Below, in pieces: positions 36,965 to 45,467 of a DNA stretch of 64,000 nt (position 1 is the first letter of the stretch; the number at the start of each line of letters is the position of its first letter). A model generated the notes under the pieces. That model did not search any database and was not told where the DNA came from. It saw only the letters and a program-made list of their open reading frames with translations. This DNA comes from Diaphorobacter ruginosibacter (GTDB taxonomy: Bacteria > Pseudomonadota > Gammaproteobacteria > Burkholderiales > Burkholderiaceae_C). Both the position numbers and the translations under genes were made by a program. The stretch is from positions 868,001-932,000 of the forward strand of contig NZ_CP060714.1 in assembly GCF_014395975.1 (NCBI RefSeq), given 5' to 3'.

Positions 36965-37525
36965 GTGAAGGTGTTGAAGCTGTCGGCCCAAGGTTTGCCG
37001 CAATCGTGGATCTCGCTGGAACAGGCGGTGACCCACTATGCGGCCGGTGAGGTGCGCTGGGAGCTCGGCGCGCAGGTCGCGCTGTTCCGTGGCGGCCACA
37101 ACGCGGTCACGGGCGCACAGTCGCAGATCGCGGTCAGCAGCATCATCGGCACCAAGGGCGTTCCCGCCATCGATCCCTTCGAGCTCAAGCCCACGCTTTC
37201 CAACAGCAAGCTCTTCATCCGCGATCGCAACGTCTGCGCCTACTGCGGAGGCCATTTCCACGAGGACGATCTCACGCGCGAACACATCGTGCCGTTCGCG
37301 CGCAACGGCCAGGACCACTGGATGAACGTGGTCACCGCCTGCCGCCCGTGCAACCATCGCAAGGGGCCGCGCACGCCCGAGCAGGCGCACATGCCGCTGC
37401 TCTATACGCCCTACGTGCCGAGCCTGTGGGAGGACTTCATACTGCGCAACCGCCGTATCCTGGCGGACCAGATGGAGTTTCTGATGGCCCACGTGCCCAA
37501 ATCCTCGCGCCTCCTGAACAGCTGA
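36965..37525 (+). CDS. HNH endonuclease
   Basis: A 186-residue protein ending in an HNH nuclease domain: CAYCGGHFHEDDLTREHIVP, then WMNVVTACRPCNHRKG, with the two CxxC zinc pairs and the His-Asn-His metal site. The N-terminal 80 residues (SAQGLPQSWISLEQAVTHYA) are a conserved leader in this proteobacterial group. The start is GTG at 36965, fixed by AGGAGG six bases upstream; no ATG with a site exists. It is a stand-alone gene, not next to a methylase or phage gene, so it is more likely a host nuclease of unknown role than part of a restriction system. Confidence 0.88.
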   Translation: MKVLKLSAQGLPQSWISLEQAVTHYAAGEVRWELGAQVALFRGGHNAVTGAQSQIAVSSIIGTKGVPAIDPFELKPTLSNSKLFIRDRNVCAYCGGHFHEDDLTREHIVPFARNGQDHWMNVVTACRPCNHRKGPRTPEQAHMPLLYTPYVPSLWEDFILRNRRILADQMEFLMAHVPKSSRLLNS

Positions 37526-37761
37526 CCAGAAGCTCGGGCTTTCAATTTTTTTGCGGAATACCGGGGTGGATGGGGGTGCGTGACGAACTCATTTGTGGCG
37601 CTTCGGGTGAGAGTCTTCGTTTGGAGGTGCTGATTGCGAAGGCGGTCGTTCTGAAAGCGTCATTCCCTGGCAGCGCGTGATGCACTTGTCGAAGCTGGTT
37701 GCCTGGTTTCTTGGTTGCACGCTTTATGCAATTTCCAACCGACAACATCTTTTTTTATTCT
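37526..37761. other. Intergenic region, no gene recognised
   Basis: Between the HNH gene and the sulfur-locus promoter. Open frames here lack ribosome sites and family features. A weak AAGC/GCTT hairpin with a T-run around 37531-37552 could end the HNH transcript. Confidence 0.4.
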
Positions 37762-37790
37762 TTGTTGTGATTTGAACGCCGGCCTACATT
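37762..37790 (+). promoter_or_regulatory. Putative promoter of the encapsulin sulfur locus
   Basis: TTGTTG and TACATT are separated by 17 bases, with a T-rich stretch (37750-37758) just upstream. The predicted start is near 37797, about 50 bases before the rhodanese ATG at 37846. Confidence 0.45.
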
Positions 37791-37845
37791 GAAGTCGATC
37801 GCCATCACCCGATGGCTCTCACGACGATTGATGAGGTGAGCGGAC

Positions 37846-38340
37846 ATGAGCACTGTAGAACTGGAATTGGATGCGACCTTGGCGCCGGCCCTGCGGCAGG
37901 CGATCGCCATCGCGCAGGAGCAGGATTTGCCCTTTGCCGGAAGCGTCACGCCGGCGCAGGCGTGGGATCTGGTGGAAAGCGGGCAGGCCACGCTCGTCGA
38001 CGTGCGCTCGGCGGAGGAGCGCAAGTTTGTCGGCCATGTGCCGGGCAGCCAGCATGTCGCATGGGCCAGTGGCACGGCGCTCAACCGCAATCCGCGCTTT
38101 GCGCGCGAGCTCGCGGCCCTGGTCGCCAGGCTGCCGGAGAGTGGTGACCGGCCACCCGTGATCCTGCTGCTGTGCCGCAGCGGCAAACGCTCCGCTCTCG
38201 CGGCACAGGAGGCTGCGAAGGCCGGGATCGAATGGGTTTTCAACGTGAGCGAAGGGTTCGAGGGCGACCTCGATGCCGGGCAGCAGCGCGGACATTTCAA
38301 CGGCTGGCGCTTCCACGGCCTGCCCTGGGTGCAGGACTGA
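37846..38340 (+). CDS. Rhodanese-like sulfurtransferase
   Basis: A 164-residue single-domain rhodanese that carries sulfane sulfur on a cysteine. Features are VDVRSAEERKFVGHVPGS and the active-site loop LLLCRSGKRS with the catalytic Cys near residue 110, then WVFNVSEGFEGDLD. GAGG lies about 11 bases before the ATG. It leads a row of sulfur genes (serine acetyltransferase, regulator, encapsulin shell, cysteine desulfurase), a context known for family 2A encapsulins, where rhodanese may receive or deliver sulfur for the compartment. Confidence 0.92.
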   Translation: MSTVELELDATLAPALRQAIAIAQEQDLPFAGSVTPAQAWDLVESGQATLVDVRSAEERKFVGHVPGSQHVAWASGTALNRNPRFARELAALVARLPESGDRPPVILLLCRSGKRSALAAQEAAKAGIEWVFNVSEGFEGDLDAGQQRGHFNGWRFHGLPWVQD

Positions 38341-38344
38341 CGCC

Positions 38345-39298
38345 ATGAGTTCCTTCGACATTCCGGAAATCGTCCGGCAACTGCGTGTGGTGCGTGACCA
38401 ATGGCGTGAGAAGCAGAACCGCACCGATACCGAATTCCGCGAATTTCCGTCGCGCGATGCCGTCACGGGGGCCGTGGAGGCGCTCAAGGGCGTGCTGTTC
38501 CCGTTGCGCCTCGGCCCGCCCGAGTTGCGGCATGCAAGCGAGGATTTCTACGTGGGCCACACGCTGGATGCCGCACTGCATGTCCTGCAGGCCCAGGCGC
38601 GCATCGAGCTGCACTACCGCCAACGTGGCGGAGCCGTCTCCGAAAGCGACATCGATGCGCAGGCGCTGAATGCGATTCATGCCTTCGCGCACAGTCTTCC
38701 CCAGTTGCGCCAGCTGCTCGACACCGACGTGCTGGCTGCTTTCCAGGGCGATCCGGCGGCGCGCAGCGTGGACGAGGTAGTGCTGAGCTATCCGGGGGTG
38801 CTGGCACTGATCCACCATCGCTTGGCGCACACACTGTATCGATTGCAACTGCCGCTTCTGGCGCGCATCGTATCGGAGCTTGCGCACAGCCAGACGGGAA
38901 TCGACATCCATCCGGGCGCGCAGATAGGACCGGGCTGCTTCATCGATCACGGCACCGGCGTGGTGATCGGCGAGACCGCGCAGATCGGCAGCAACGTGCG
39001 CATCTACCAGGCGGTGACGCTGGGTGCCAAGCGTTTTCCCAAGGACGCCCAGGGCCACTTGCAGAAGGGGTGGGCGCGCCATCCCATCGTCCAGGACGAC
39101 GTGGTGATCTATGCCGGGGCCACCATCCTGGGCCGGGTGACCATAGGCCGGGGCGCCGTGATCGGCGGCAATGTCTGGATCACCGACGACGTGCCGGCAG
39201 GCGCGAACGTGACGCAGGCACGGTTGCAAAGGGACACCGACGCAGCGCCCTCCGTAGCGGTGCAGGCACCGGCGGATGAAGCCCGCGCAACAGCATGA
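38345..39298 (+). CDS. epsC: Serine O-acetyltransferase (EpsC/CysE type)
   Basis: A 317-residue enzyme that makes O-acetylserine from serine and acetyl-CoA, the first step to cysteine. The N-terminal helical region is followed by a left-handed beta-helix of hexapeptides: GIDIHPGAQIGPGCFIDHGT, GVVIGETAQIGSNVRIYQAV, then HPIVQDDVVIYAGATILG. The catalytic His and Asp lie in the IDIHPGA/FIDHGTG part. It starts four bases after the rhodanese stop. With the cysteine desulfurase downstream it links cysteine production to sulfur release and storage. Confidence 0.93.
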   Translation: MSSFDIPEIVRQLRVVRDQWREKQNRTDTEFREFPSRDAVTGAVEALKGVLFPLRLGPPELRHASEDFYVGHTLDAALHVLQAQARIELHYRQRGGAVSESDIDAQALNAIHAFAHSLPQLRQLLDTDVLAAFQGDPAARSVDEVVLSYPGVLALIHHRLAHTLYRLQLPLLARIVSELAHSQTGIDIHPGAQIGPGCFIDHGTGVVIGETAQIGSNVRIYQAVTLGAKRFPKDAQGHLQKGWARHPIVQDDVVIYAGATILGRVTIGRGAVIGGNVWITDDVPAGANVTQARLQRDTDAAPSVAVQAPADEARATA

Positions 39299-39308
39299 GA
39301 GGCATGCC

Positions 39309-39584
39309 ATGACACAGCACAGCCTTGTCCATGACTTCGGTATTGCCGTGCGGCAGCTGCGCGAGTCGCGCGGATGGTCGCAGGAACTCCTGGCCGAGCA
39401 GTCCAACCTGCATCGCACCTATGTGGGCGAGGTGGAACGCGGCCTCGTCACGCCGTCGCTCGTCACGCTGCACAAGCTCTCGGGTGCGCTCGGGGTGGGG
39501 GCTGCCGAACTGCTGGCACGCGCAGAGCAGATCGCGGTGCTTCGCAGCACGCAGCACCTGCGCTTGACGGCTATGGCCTGTTGA
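39309..39584 (+). CDS. XRE-family HTH regulator
   Basis: A 91-residue DNA-binding protein made of one Cro/C1 helix-turn-helix (FGIAVRQLRESRGWSQELLA, then SNLHRTYVGEVERGLVTPSL) and a short helical tail. GAGAGG precedes the ATG by six bases. There is no ligand domain. It stands inside the sulfur locus, so it probably controls the encapsulin and desulfurase genes; the short tail might sense through dimerisation only. Confidence 0.88.
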   Translation: MTQHSLVHDFGIAVRQLRESRGWSQELLAEQSNLHRTYVGEVERGLVTPSLVTLHKLSGALGVGAAELLARAEQIAVLRSTQHLRLTAMAC

Positions 39585-39683
39585 GTGCGCGAGCGGCGCC
39601 ATCAACACTGCAGGGCATGGCTTAGGCGTCATCCGCTTCTTTGCCCTTCTCTTTTCTCCCTTCCTTCCTCGATCGCCCTTCTT

Positions 39684-39707
39684 TTCTTCTTCTTCTTCTT
39701 CTTCTTC
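39684..39707 (+). repeat. (TTC)8 microsatellite in a pyrimidine tract upstream of the encapsulin gene
   Basis: Eight perfect TTC units lie inside a tract of about 90 bases that is almost pure C and T (about 39637-39726), ending 28 bases before the encapsulin start. The opposite strand would code for Lys/Glu runs but is not a gene. Trinucleotide slippage would alter the spacing without a frame effect, because the tract is outside the coding region. Confidence 0.9.
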
Positions 39708-39753
39708 TTTCTTTCGTTCTTCTTCACAGCGAATTTTCCAGGAGTCCTGATCC

Positions 39754-40692
39754 ATGAATGCAACCGTAGGCGGTACCACCGCGCTGGGCGACAACGCAGC
39801 GCGCCAGCTGGCCAATGCCACCAAGACCGCACCCCAACTGGCCACCATCAGCCCGCGCTGGCTCACGCATCTGCTGCAATGGGTACCGGTGGAGGCGGGC
39901 ATCTACCGCGTCAACCAGGTGAAGAATCCGGAGGCCATCAAGGTCACCTGCACGGCCAAGGAGCATGAGAACCAGTTGCCGCGTACCTTCGTCGACTACG
40001 AAGAGAAGCCGCGGGAGTACTTCCTGAATGCGGTCTCCACCGTTCTCGACGTGCACACGCGCATCTCCGATCTCTACAGCAGCCCGCACGACCAGATCAA
40101 GGAACAGTTGCGCCTGACCATCGAGACCATCAAGGAGAACCAGGAAAGCGAACTCATCAACAACCCGGAGTACGGCCTGCTCGCACAGGTCACCGACGAG
40201 CAGCGCATCTTTCCGCTGACCGGTGCGCCCACGCCGGACGACCTCGATGAGTTGCTCACCAAGGTGTGGAAGGAGCCCGCCTTCTTCCTGGCGCATCCGC
40301 TGACGATCGCCGCGTTCGGCCGCGAGGCCACGCGTCGCGGAACGCCTCCGCCCACGGTGAGCCTGTTCGGTTCGCAGTTCATCACGTGGCGCGGCGTTCC
40401 ATTGATTCCCTCGGACAAGGTGCCCGTGGCCGACGGCAAGTCCAAGATCCTGCTGCTGCGCGTGGGCGATCGTCGCCAGGGCGTCGTGGGTCTGTTCCAG
40501 CCGGGCCTGCCGGGCGAGCAGAGTCCGGGCCTGTCGGTGCGCTTCATGGGCATCAACAACCATGCGATCGCGTCGTACCTGATCTCGTTGTATTGCTCGC
40601 TGGCGGTGCTCACACCCGACGCGATCGCGGTACTCGACGATGTGGAGATCACGCGCTATCACGACTACTCCGTGCTCGACACCTACAAGTAA
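39754..40692 (+). CDS. Family 2A encapsulin shell protein (SrpI-like)
   Basis: A 312-residue HK97-fold shell protein of encapsulin family 2A, which assembles into a 60-subunit nanocompartment around a cysteine desulfurase. The N-terminal arm (TAPQLATISPRWLTHLLQWV) and the body (NPEYGLLAQVTDEQRIFPLT, and GTPPPTVSLFGSQFITWRG) match this family as I know it, as do its length and the cargo gene directly downstream. No family 2B cyclic-nucleotide domain is present. CCAGGAG lies eight bases before the ATG. Known members store or process sulfur liberated from cysteine. Confidence 0.9.
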   Translation: MNATVGGTTALGDNAARQLANATKTAPQLATISPRWLTHLLQWVPVEAGIYRVNQVKNPEAIKVTCTAKEHENQLPRTFVDYEEKPREYFLNAVSTVLDVHTRISDLYSSPHDQIKEQLRLTIETIKENQESELINNPEYGLLAQVTDEQRIFPLTGAPTPDDLDELLTKVWKEPAFFLAHPLTIAAFGREATRRGTPPPTVSLFGSQFITWRGVPLIPSDKVPVADGKSKILLLRVGDRRQGVVGLFQPGLPGEQSPGLSVRFMGINNHAIASYLISLYCSLAVLTPDAIAVLDDVEITRYHDYSVLDTYK

Positions 40693-40713
40693 GCCACGAC
40701 GAAAGGAAGCGCT

Positions 40714-42516
40714 TTGACGTCCAGCACCTCACTGCCTGCGCTCGGTCACGAGCCGCAGAGCCCGCTAGACACGCAGTTGCTCGCGCAGCTGGCGACTGCG
40801 ATTTTCCGTGACAGGGCGGATGCACCCGCACTGGCGCAGCGCCCTGTCGGCGTGCAGCCGCCGCACAATCCCGCTCCCGCAGGATCGCCGCTTGCAAGCG
40901 CTGCAGGTTTTTCACCCAATGTGCCGGGCACGCCGATTCCGCTGGGCCAGGTCCCGGGCAGCAATCTGCTGCCCAGCAACCCCGCCCAGGTGCTGACGCT
41001 GGGCCATCGCGCTCCGGCCGGGTTGCCGAAGGCGCAGGCGGGCAACGGTGTTCCGGATCTTGCGTTTGCGGCATTGCCGGGCTATGAGCCGCGCCTGTCG
41101 GGGCTGACGGCGGCGGCTCCGGTCGCCAGTGCTGCGCCGGCGGCGGCCTTTGCAGATCCTGCAGCCCATGCGAGCACAGCCCCGCAGTTCTATTTCGTGG
41201 ACGCGGTGCGCCTGCCGAGCGGCTTTGTCACGCCACCCAAGGACCACCCGCTGGGCGCGCATGCGCAGCAGCTGCCGGCTCAGCAGGACCGCCATCCGGG
41301 CTTTGACGTGCATGCCGTGCGGCGCGATTTCCCGATTCTCTCGGAGCGCATCCATGGCAAGCAGCTCATCTGGCTCGACAACGCGGCCACGACCCACAAG
41401 CCGCGCCAGGTGATCGAGCGCATCAAGTATTTCTACGAGCATGAGAACTCGAACATCCATCGCGCGGCACACGTTCTGGCGGCGCGCGCGACGGATGCCT
41501 ACGAGCATGCGCGCGAGGTGGTGCGCCGGTTCATCAACGCGCCCGACGTGAACGAGGTGATCTTCGTGCGCGGTACGACCGAGGCCATCAATCTGGTGGC
41601 CAAGAGCTGGGGCGGCAAGCATGTGGGCGAAGGCGACGAGATCATCGTCTCGCACCTGGAACACCATGCCAACATCGTGCCGTGGCAACAGCTTGCCGAG
41701 GCCAGGGGCGCCAAGCTGCGCGTGATTCCGGTGGATGACGAGGGGCAGATCCTGCTCGGCGAGTACCGCAAGCTCATCAATGACCGCACGAAGATCGTCG
41801 CCATCGGGCATGTGTCGAACACGCTCGGTACGGTGGTGCCCGTGAAGGAGGTGGTGCAGATCGCAAGGCAGCATGGCATCGTCACGCTGGTCGATGGCGC
41901 GCAGTCGATCGCGCACACGCCGGTGGATGTGCAGGACATCGGCGCGGACTTCTTCGTCTTCTCGGGCCACAAGATCTTCGCGCCCACGGGTATTGGCGTG
42001 CTCTGGGGACGCCGCTCGGTGCTCGAGGACATGCCGCCATGGCAGGGCGGGGGCAACATGATTGCCGACGTGACTTTCGAGAAGACGGTGTTCCAGCCGC
42101 TGCCCAACACCTTCGAGGCCGGCACGGGCAACATCGCCGACGCGGTGGGGCTGGGCGCCGCGCTGGAATATGTGGAGCGGCTCGGTATCGAGAACATCAG
42201 CCGCTACGAGCATGCCCTCGTGGACTACGGCATGCAGCAACTGGGACAGATACCGGGGCTGAGGCTGATCGGTACGGTGCCGGGCAAGGCCAGCGTGCTG
42301 TCGTTCACGCTCGAGGGCTATACCACCGATGAGGTGGGCAAGGCGCTCAATGCCGAAGGCATCGCGGTGCGCACCGGCCACCATTGCGCGCAGCCGATCC
42401 TGCGGCGCTTCGGCGTGGAGACGACGGTGCGGCCTTCGCTCGCGTTCTACAACACCTTCGAGGAAATCGACGACTTGGTGCGTGTCGTGCGGCGGCTGGC
42501 GGGGCAGCGGCGCTGA
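40714..42516 (+). CDS. Cysteine desulfurase with N-terminal encapsulin-loading extension
   Basis: A 600-residue protein. Residues 1 to about 195 are Pro/Ala-rich and disordered, with short conserved-looking islands (LDTQLLAQLATAIF, GSNLLPSNPAQV, FYFVDAVRLPSG); the rest is a SufS-type desulfurase: DNAATTHKPRQVIERI, the PLP lysine in FFVFSGHKIFAPTG, and the catalytic cysteine in RTGHHCAQPILRRFG. Such extensions target this enzyme into family 2A shells. The start is TTG at 40714, supported by AAGGAAG six to eleven bases upstream; no ATG is available. It removes sulfur from cysteine inside the compartment. Confidence 0.93.
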   Translation: MTSSTSLPALGHEPQSPLDTQLLAQLATAIFRDRADAPALAQRPVGVQPPHNPAPAGSPLASAAGFSPNVPGTPIPLGQVPGSNLLPSNPAQVLTLGHRAPAGLPKAQAGNGVPDLAFAALPGYEPRLSGLTAAAPVASAAPAAAFADPAAHASTAPQFYFVDAVRLPSGFVTPPKDHPLGAHAQQLPAQQDRHPGFDVHAVRRDFPILSERIHGKQLIWLDNAATTHKPRQVIERIKYFYEHENSNIHRAAHVLAARATDAYEHAREVVRRFINAPDVNEVIFVRGTTEAINLVAKSWGGKHVGEGDEIIVSHLEHHANIVPWQQLAEARGAKLRVIPVDDEGQILLGEYRKLINDRTKIVAIGHVSNTLGTVVPVKEVVQIARQHGIVTLVDGAQSIAHTPVDVQDIGADFFVFSGHKIFAPTGIGVLWGRRSVLEDMPPWQGGGNMIADVTFEKTVFQPLPNTFEAGTGNIADAVGLGAALEYVERLGIENISRYEHALVDYGMQQLGQIPGLRLIGTVPGKASVLSFTLEGYTTDEVGKALNAEGIAVRTGHHCAQPILRRFGVETTVRPSLAFYNTFEEIDDLVRVVRRLAGQRR

Positions 42517-42547
42517 CGATGCCGGCGGAGGGTGTCGGCGGAGCCGC

Positions 42548-43894
42548 TCAGTAGGTTTCCAGATGCAGGCGGCCTTGCTGCTTCAGGCGGGCCGCCACCC
42601 CGTCCCAGTCCATGCCGGCCTGCACGATCACGTCGCGCAGCGCCAGCACCACGCCTTCCTCCATGCTCTTGAGGCCGCAGACGAAGATGTGGGTGTTCTC
42701 GTCGCGCAGCAGTGCCGCGAGGTCCGCCGCGCGCTCGCGCATGGCATCCTGCACATAGCGTCTGGGCTGGCCGGGCACGCGCGAGAACGCGAAGTTGTTG
42801 TCGATGAAATCCTTGGGCAGGCTCTGCAGCGGACCGAAGTAGGGCAACTCCTGCGGCGTGCGCGCACCGAAGAACAGCATGAGCTTGCCACCATCGAATT
42901 TGCCGCTCTTGCGCAGCCTGCGGCGCCACTCGGTCATCGCGCGCATGGGGGCGCTGCCCGTGCCGGTGCAGATCATCACGATGTGCGAGCGCGGGTGGTT
43001 GGGCATCAGGAACGAGTGCCCGAACGGACCGATCACCTGCACCGTGTCGCCCACCTTCAGGTCGCACAGGTAGTTGCTGGCCACGCCGCGAACCGGCCTG
43101 CCTTCATGGTCGGCCGTCACGCGCTTCACCGTGAGTGCGGCATTGTTGTAGCCGGGGCGCTCGCCATTGCGCGCGCTTGCGATGGAGTATTGCCGTGCCA
43201 CATGCGGCCGGCCGGTGGCATCCGTTCCCGGGGGGATGATGCCGACCGATTGGCCTTCGAGCACGGGGAAAGGCATGGAGCCAAAGTCCAGCACGATGTG
43301 GTGCGTCTCGTTGTCGAAACCCGCCTCCGTGCAGTTGATGTTGCCGACCACCGTGGCGGTGACCGGGTTCTTCGGACCATGCAGGTTGGTGTAGGCATGC
43401 GCTGCGGACCAGGGGGGAACCGTGGCGCCGAACGAGGCTGCACGAAACGATTCCTGCACGGATTGCTCGACGCTCGATGCGCTGCTTGCGCTGGCGCGGG
43501 TACTGGTGCTACTGCCGGTGCCACTGCCTGTACTCTCGGCGGCGGCCGCGATCACGGCCTGGGCCTGGCTCAGGTCCTGCACGTCGGAGGCGGCAGCCGC
43601 GAGCTGCTCGGCGGAGAGCGCGGGCGGCAGCTCGTCCCATCCATACTGCGCATCGATGGGGTAAGGCTCTGCCGCGGGCACCTTGCGCCAGTTGTCGATG
43701 GCGCCCGTGGGGCAGGGCGAGATGCAATCCATGCAGCCGTTGCACTTGTCGGCCATGACGACGTAGTTGGTGTCGTCATGCGTGATTGCATCGATGGGAC
43801 AGGTGGCCTCGCAGGTATTGCAGCGGATGCAGATTTCGGGATCGATCAGATGCTGGTTGAGGATGCCGTTGGCGATCAGTGTGGTGGTGGTCAT
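42548..43894 (-). CDS. boxA: Benzoyl-CoA epoxidase reductase component BoxA
   Basis: A 448-residue iron-sulfur flavoprotein that passes electrons from NADPH to BoxB. The N-terminus has two 4Fe-4S clusters (CIRCNTCEATCPIDAI and CNGCMDCISPCPTGAI). A long Ser/Ala-rich linker follows, with a Ser-Thr-Gly tract of about 30 residues near residue 120-150, then a ferredoxin-NADP reductase domain (ARQYSIASARNGERPG for FAD, MICTGTGSAPMRAMTEW for NADPH). The linker seems unusually simple in sequence. It is the last gene of the boxC-boxB-boxA unit. Confidence 0.95.
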   Translation of the reverse strand: MTTTTLIANGILNQHLIDPEICIRCNTCEATCPIDAITHDDTNYVVMADKCNGCMDCISPCPTGAIDNWRKVPAAEPYPIDAQYGWDELPPALSAEQLAAAASDVQDLSQAQAVIAAAAESTGSGTGSSTSTRASASSASSVEQSVQESFRAASFGATVPPWSAAHAYTNLHGPKNPVTATVVGNINCTEAGFDNETHHIVLDFGSMPFPVLEGQSVGIIPPGTDATGRPHVARQYSIASARNGERPGYNNAALTVKRVTADHEGRPVRGVASNYLCDLKVGDTVQVIGPFGHSFLMPNHPRSHIVMICTGTGSAPMRAMTEWRRRLRKSGKFDGGKLMLFFGARTPQELPYFGPLQSLPKDFIDNNFAFSRVPGQPRRYVQDAMRERAADLAALLRDENTHIFVCGLKSMEEGVVLALRDVIVQAGMDWDGVAARLKQQGRLHLETY

Positions 43895-44004
43895 GGGGTC
43901 ATCTCCTCAGAACGTGCTGACGATCTCCACGCAGGTCGTGCAGGCTCGGCCTCGGGCGGTCTGCCGCAGTCGCTGCAGGCGCGAGCGGCAGGCGGATCGA
44001 TGCA

Positions 44005-45432
44005 TTACTGGAACTTCACATAGTCAAAGTCCACTGGCTGGCGGTTGATGCCCATGACCGGCGGTGCGATCCAGCCCGCGAACTTTCCGGGTGCGAGGCA
44101 CTGCTTCATCAGCGATGCCACGAAGCTGCGATCTCCGTCCGTGGGCAGCCACTCGTTCTTGCGCGACTCCCATTCCTGCTCCGTCACCGGGCGGCCGTCA
44201 GGGCTCATGCGCACGCCGGCGAGCGCGCCGATCTGGCGGTTGAAGGCCTTGTGCGGCACGGAGAGGCGAAAGTCGATGCCGGCCTTTTCCATCACCTTGT
44301 TCCAGCGCGCCACACCGGCGTTGGAGTCCTTGATGTAGTCGTCGCGCAGCACTTCGTTGAGTGCATTGAGCATCGGCACATCCTTTTCCTGCAGCTTGCC
44401 GTCCACCACCTCGAGCACCTTGTAGCTCTGGTCGTGCAGCGCATGGTCGTCGGCACGCTTGCCCTCCTCATAGCGGCCCTTGAGGCCGGAGCTGTAGAAC
44501 GTGGCGGCGTTGCTCGACTGGTCGGCGCCGAACAGGTCGATGGTCACGCTGTAGTGGAAGTTCAGGTAGCGCTGCATGGTGGGCAGGTCGATCACGCCCG
44601 CGGCACGCAGCTTGTTGACGTCGTCGGTACCGAGTTCATTCATGACCTGGCATGTGCGCTGCAGCACGCGCGAGACGCCCGATTCGCCCACGAACATGTG
44701 GTGGGCTTCCTCGGTCAGCATGAACCGGGTGGTGCGCGCCAGCGGATCGAATGCGCTCTCGGCGAGGGCGGCGAGCTGGAACTTGCCGTCGCGATCGGTG
44801 AAGTAGGTGAACATGAAGAACGACAGCCAGTCGGGCGTCTTCTCGTTGAATGCACCCAGGATGCGCGGATTGTTCTCGTCGCCCGACTGGCGCTCGAGCA
44901 GCGCCTCGGCTTCCTCGCGGCCATCGCGGCCGAAGTACTTGTGCAGCAGGTACACCATGGCCCACAGATGGCGGCCTTCCTCGACGTTGACCTGGAAGAG
45001 GTTGCGCAGGTCATAGAGCGAGGGTGCCGTCAGGCCGAGGTGGCGCTGCTGCTCCACAGAGGCGGGTTCGGTGTCGCCCTGCGTGACGATGATGCGGCGC
45101 AGGTTGGCGCGGTGCTCCCCGGGTACTTCCTGCCAGGCCTTCTCGCCCTTGTGATCCCCGAAATGGATCGTGCGATCCTGCTCCGCGGGGTTGAGGAAGA
45201 TGCCCCAGCGGTAGTCGCGCATCTTCACGTAGCCGAACTGCGCCCAGCCCTGCGGGTCCACGCTGACCGCCGTGCGCAGGTAGACGTCGTAATGGGTCGA
45301 GCCCTCGGGGCCCACGTCGTCCCACCACTTGATGAAGTTGGGCTGCCAGCTCTCCAGGGCGCGCTGCAGCGTGCGGTCGCCGCTCAGGTCCACGTTGTTG
45401 GGAATCTTGACGCTGTAGTCGATCGTGCTCAT
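44005..45432 (-). CDS. boxB: Benzoyl-CoA 2,3-epoxidase BoxB
   Basis: A 475-residue di-iron oxygenase that converts benzoyl-CoA to the 2,3-epoxide using O2 and BoxA. The start MSTIDYSVKIPNNVDLSGD is typical and has AAGGAG ten bases upstream; the frame open to 45573 is not used. The iron-ligand region includes ALAESAFDPLARTTRFMLTE, followed by EAHHMFVGESGV. Length matches BoxB. It lies 35 bases after boxC on the same strand, so the two form one operon with boxA. Confidence 0.96.
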   Translation of the reverse strand: MSTIDYSVKIPNNVDLSGDRTLQRALESWQPNFIKWWDDVGPEGSTHYDVYLRTAVSVDPQGWAQFGYVKMRDYRWGIFLNPAEQDRTIHFGDHKGEKAWQEVPGEHRANLRRIIVTQGDTEPASVEQQRHLGLTAPSLYDLRNLFQVNVEEGRHLWAMVYLLHKYFGRDGREEAEALLERQSGDENNPRILGAFNEKTPDWLSFFMFTYFTDRDGKFQLAALAESAFDPLARTTRFMLTEEAHHMFVGESGVSRVLQRTCQVMNELGTDDVNKLRAAGVIDLPTMQRYLNFHYSVTIDLFGADQSSNAATFYSSGLKGRYEEGKRADDHALHDQSYKVLEVVDGKLQEKDVPMLNALNEVLRDDYIKDSNAGVARWNKVMEKAGIDFRLSVPHKAFNRQIGALAGVRMSPDGRPVTEQEWESRKNEWLPTDGDRSFVASLMKQCLAPGKFAGWIAPPVMGINRQPVDFDYVKFQ

Positions 45433-45467
45433 CTCTCGTGTCTCCTTTGAAGCTTGCTGTGGATGGG

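Noticed and set aside
37348..37680. 110-aa plus-strand frame overlapping the end of the HNH gene
   Set aside because: It starts within the HNH coding sequence in another frame, without a ribosome site or family match.
39180..39902. Minus-strand frame with a long Lys/Glu run
   Set aside because: The run is the reverse of the TTC microsatellite; the frame is antisense to the XRE and serine acetyltransferase genes.
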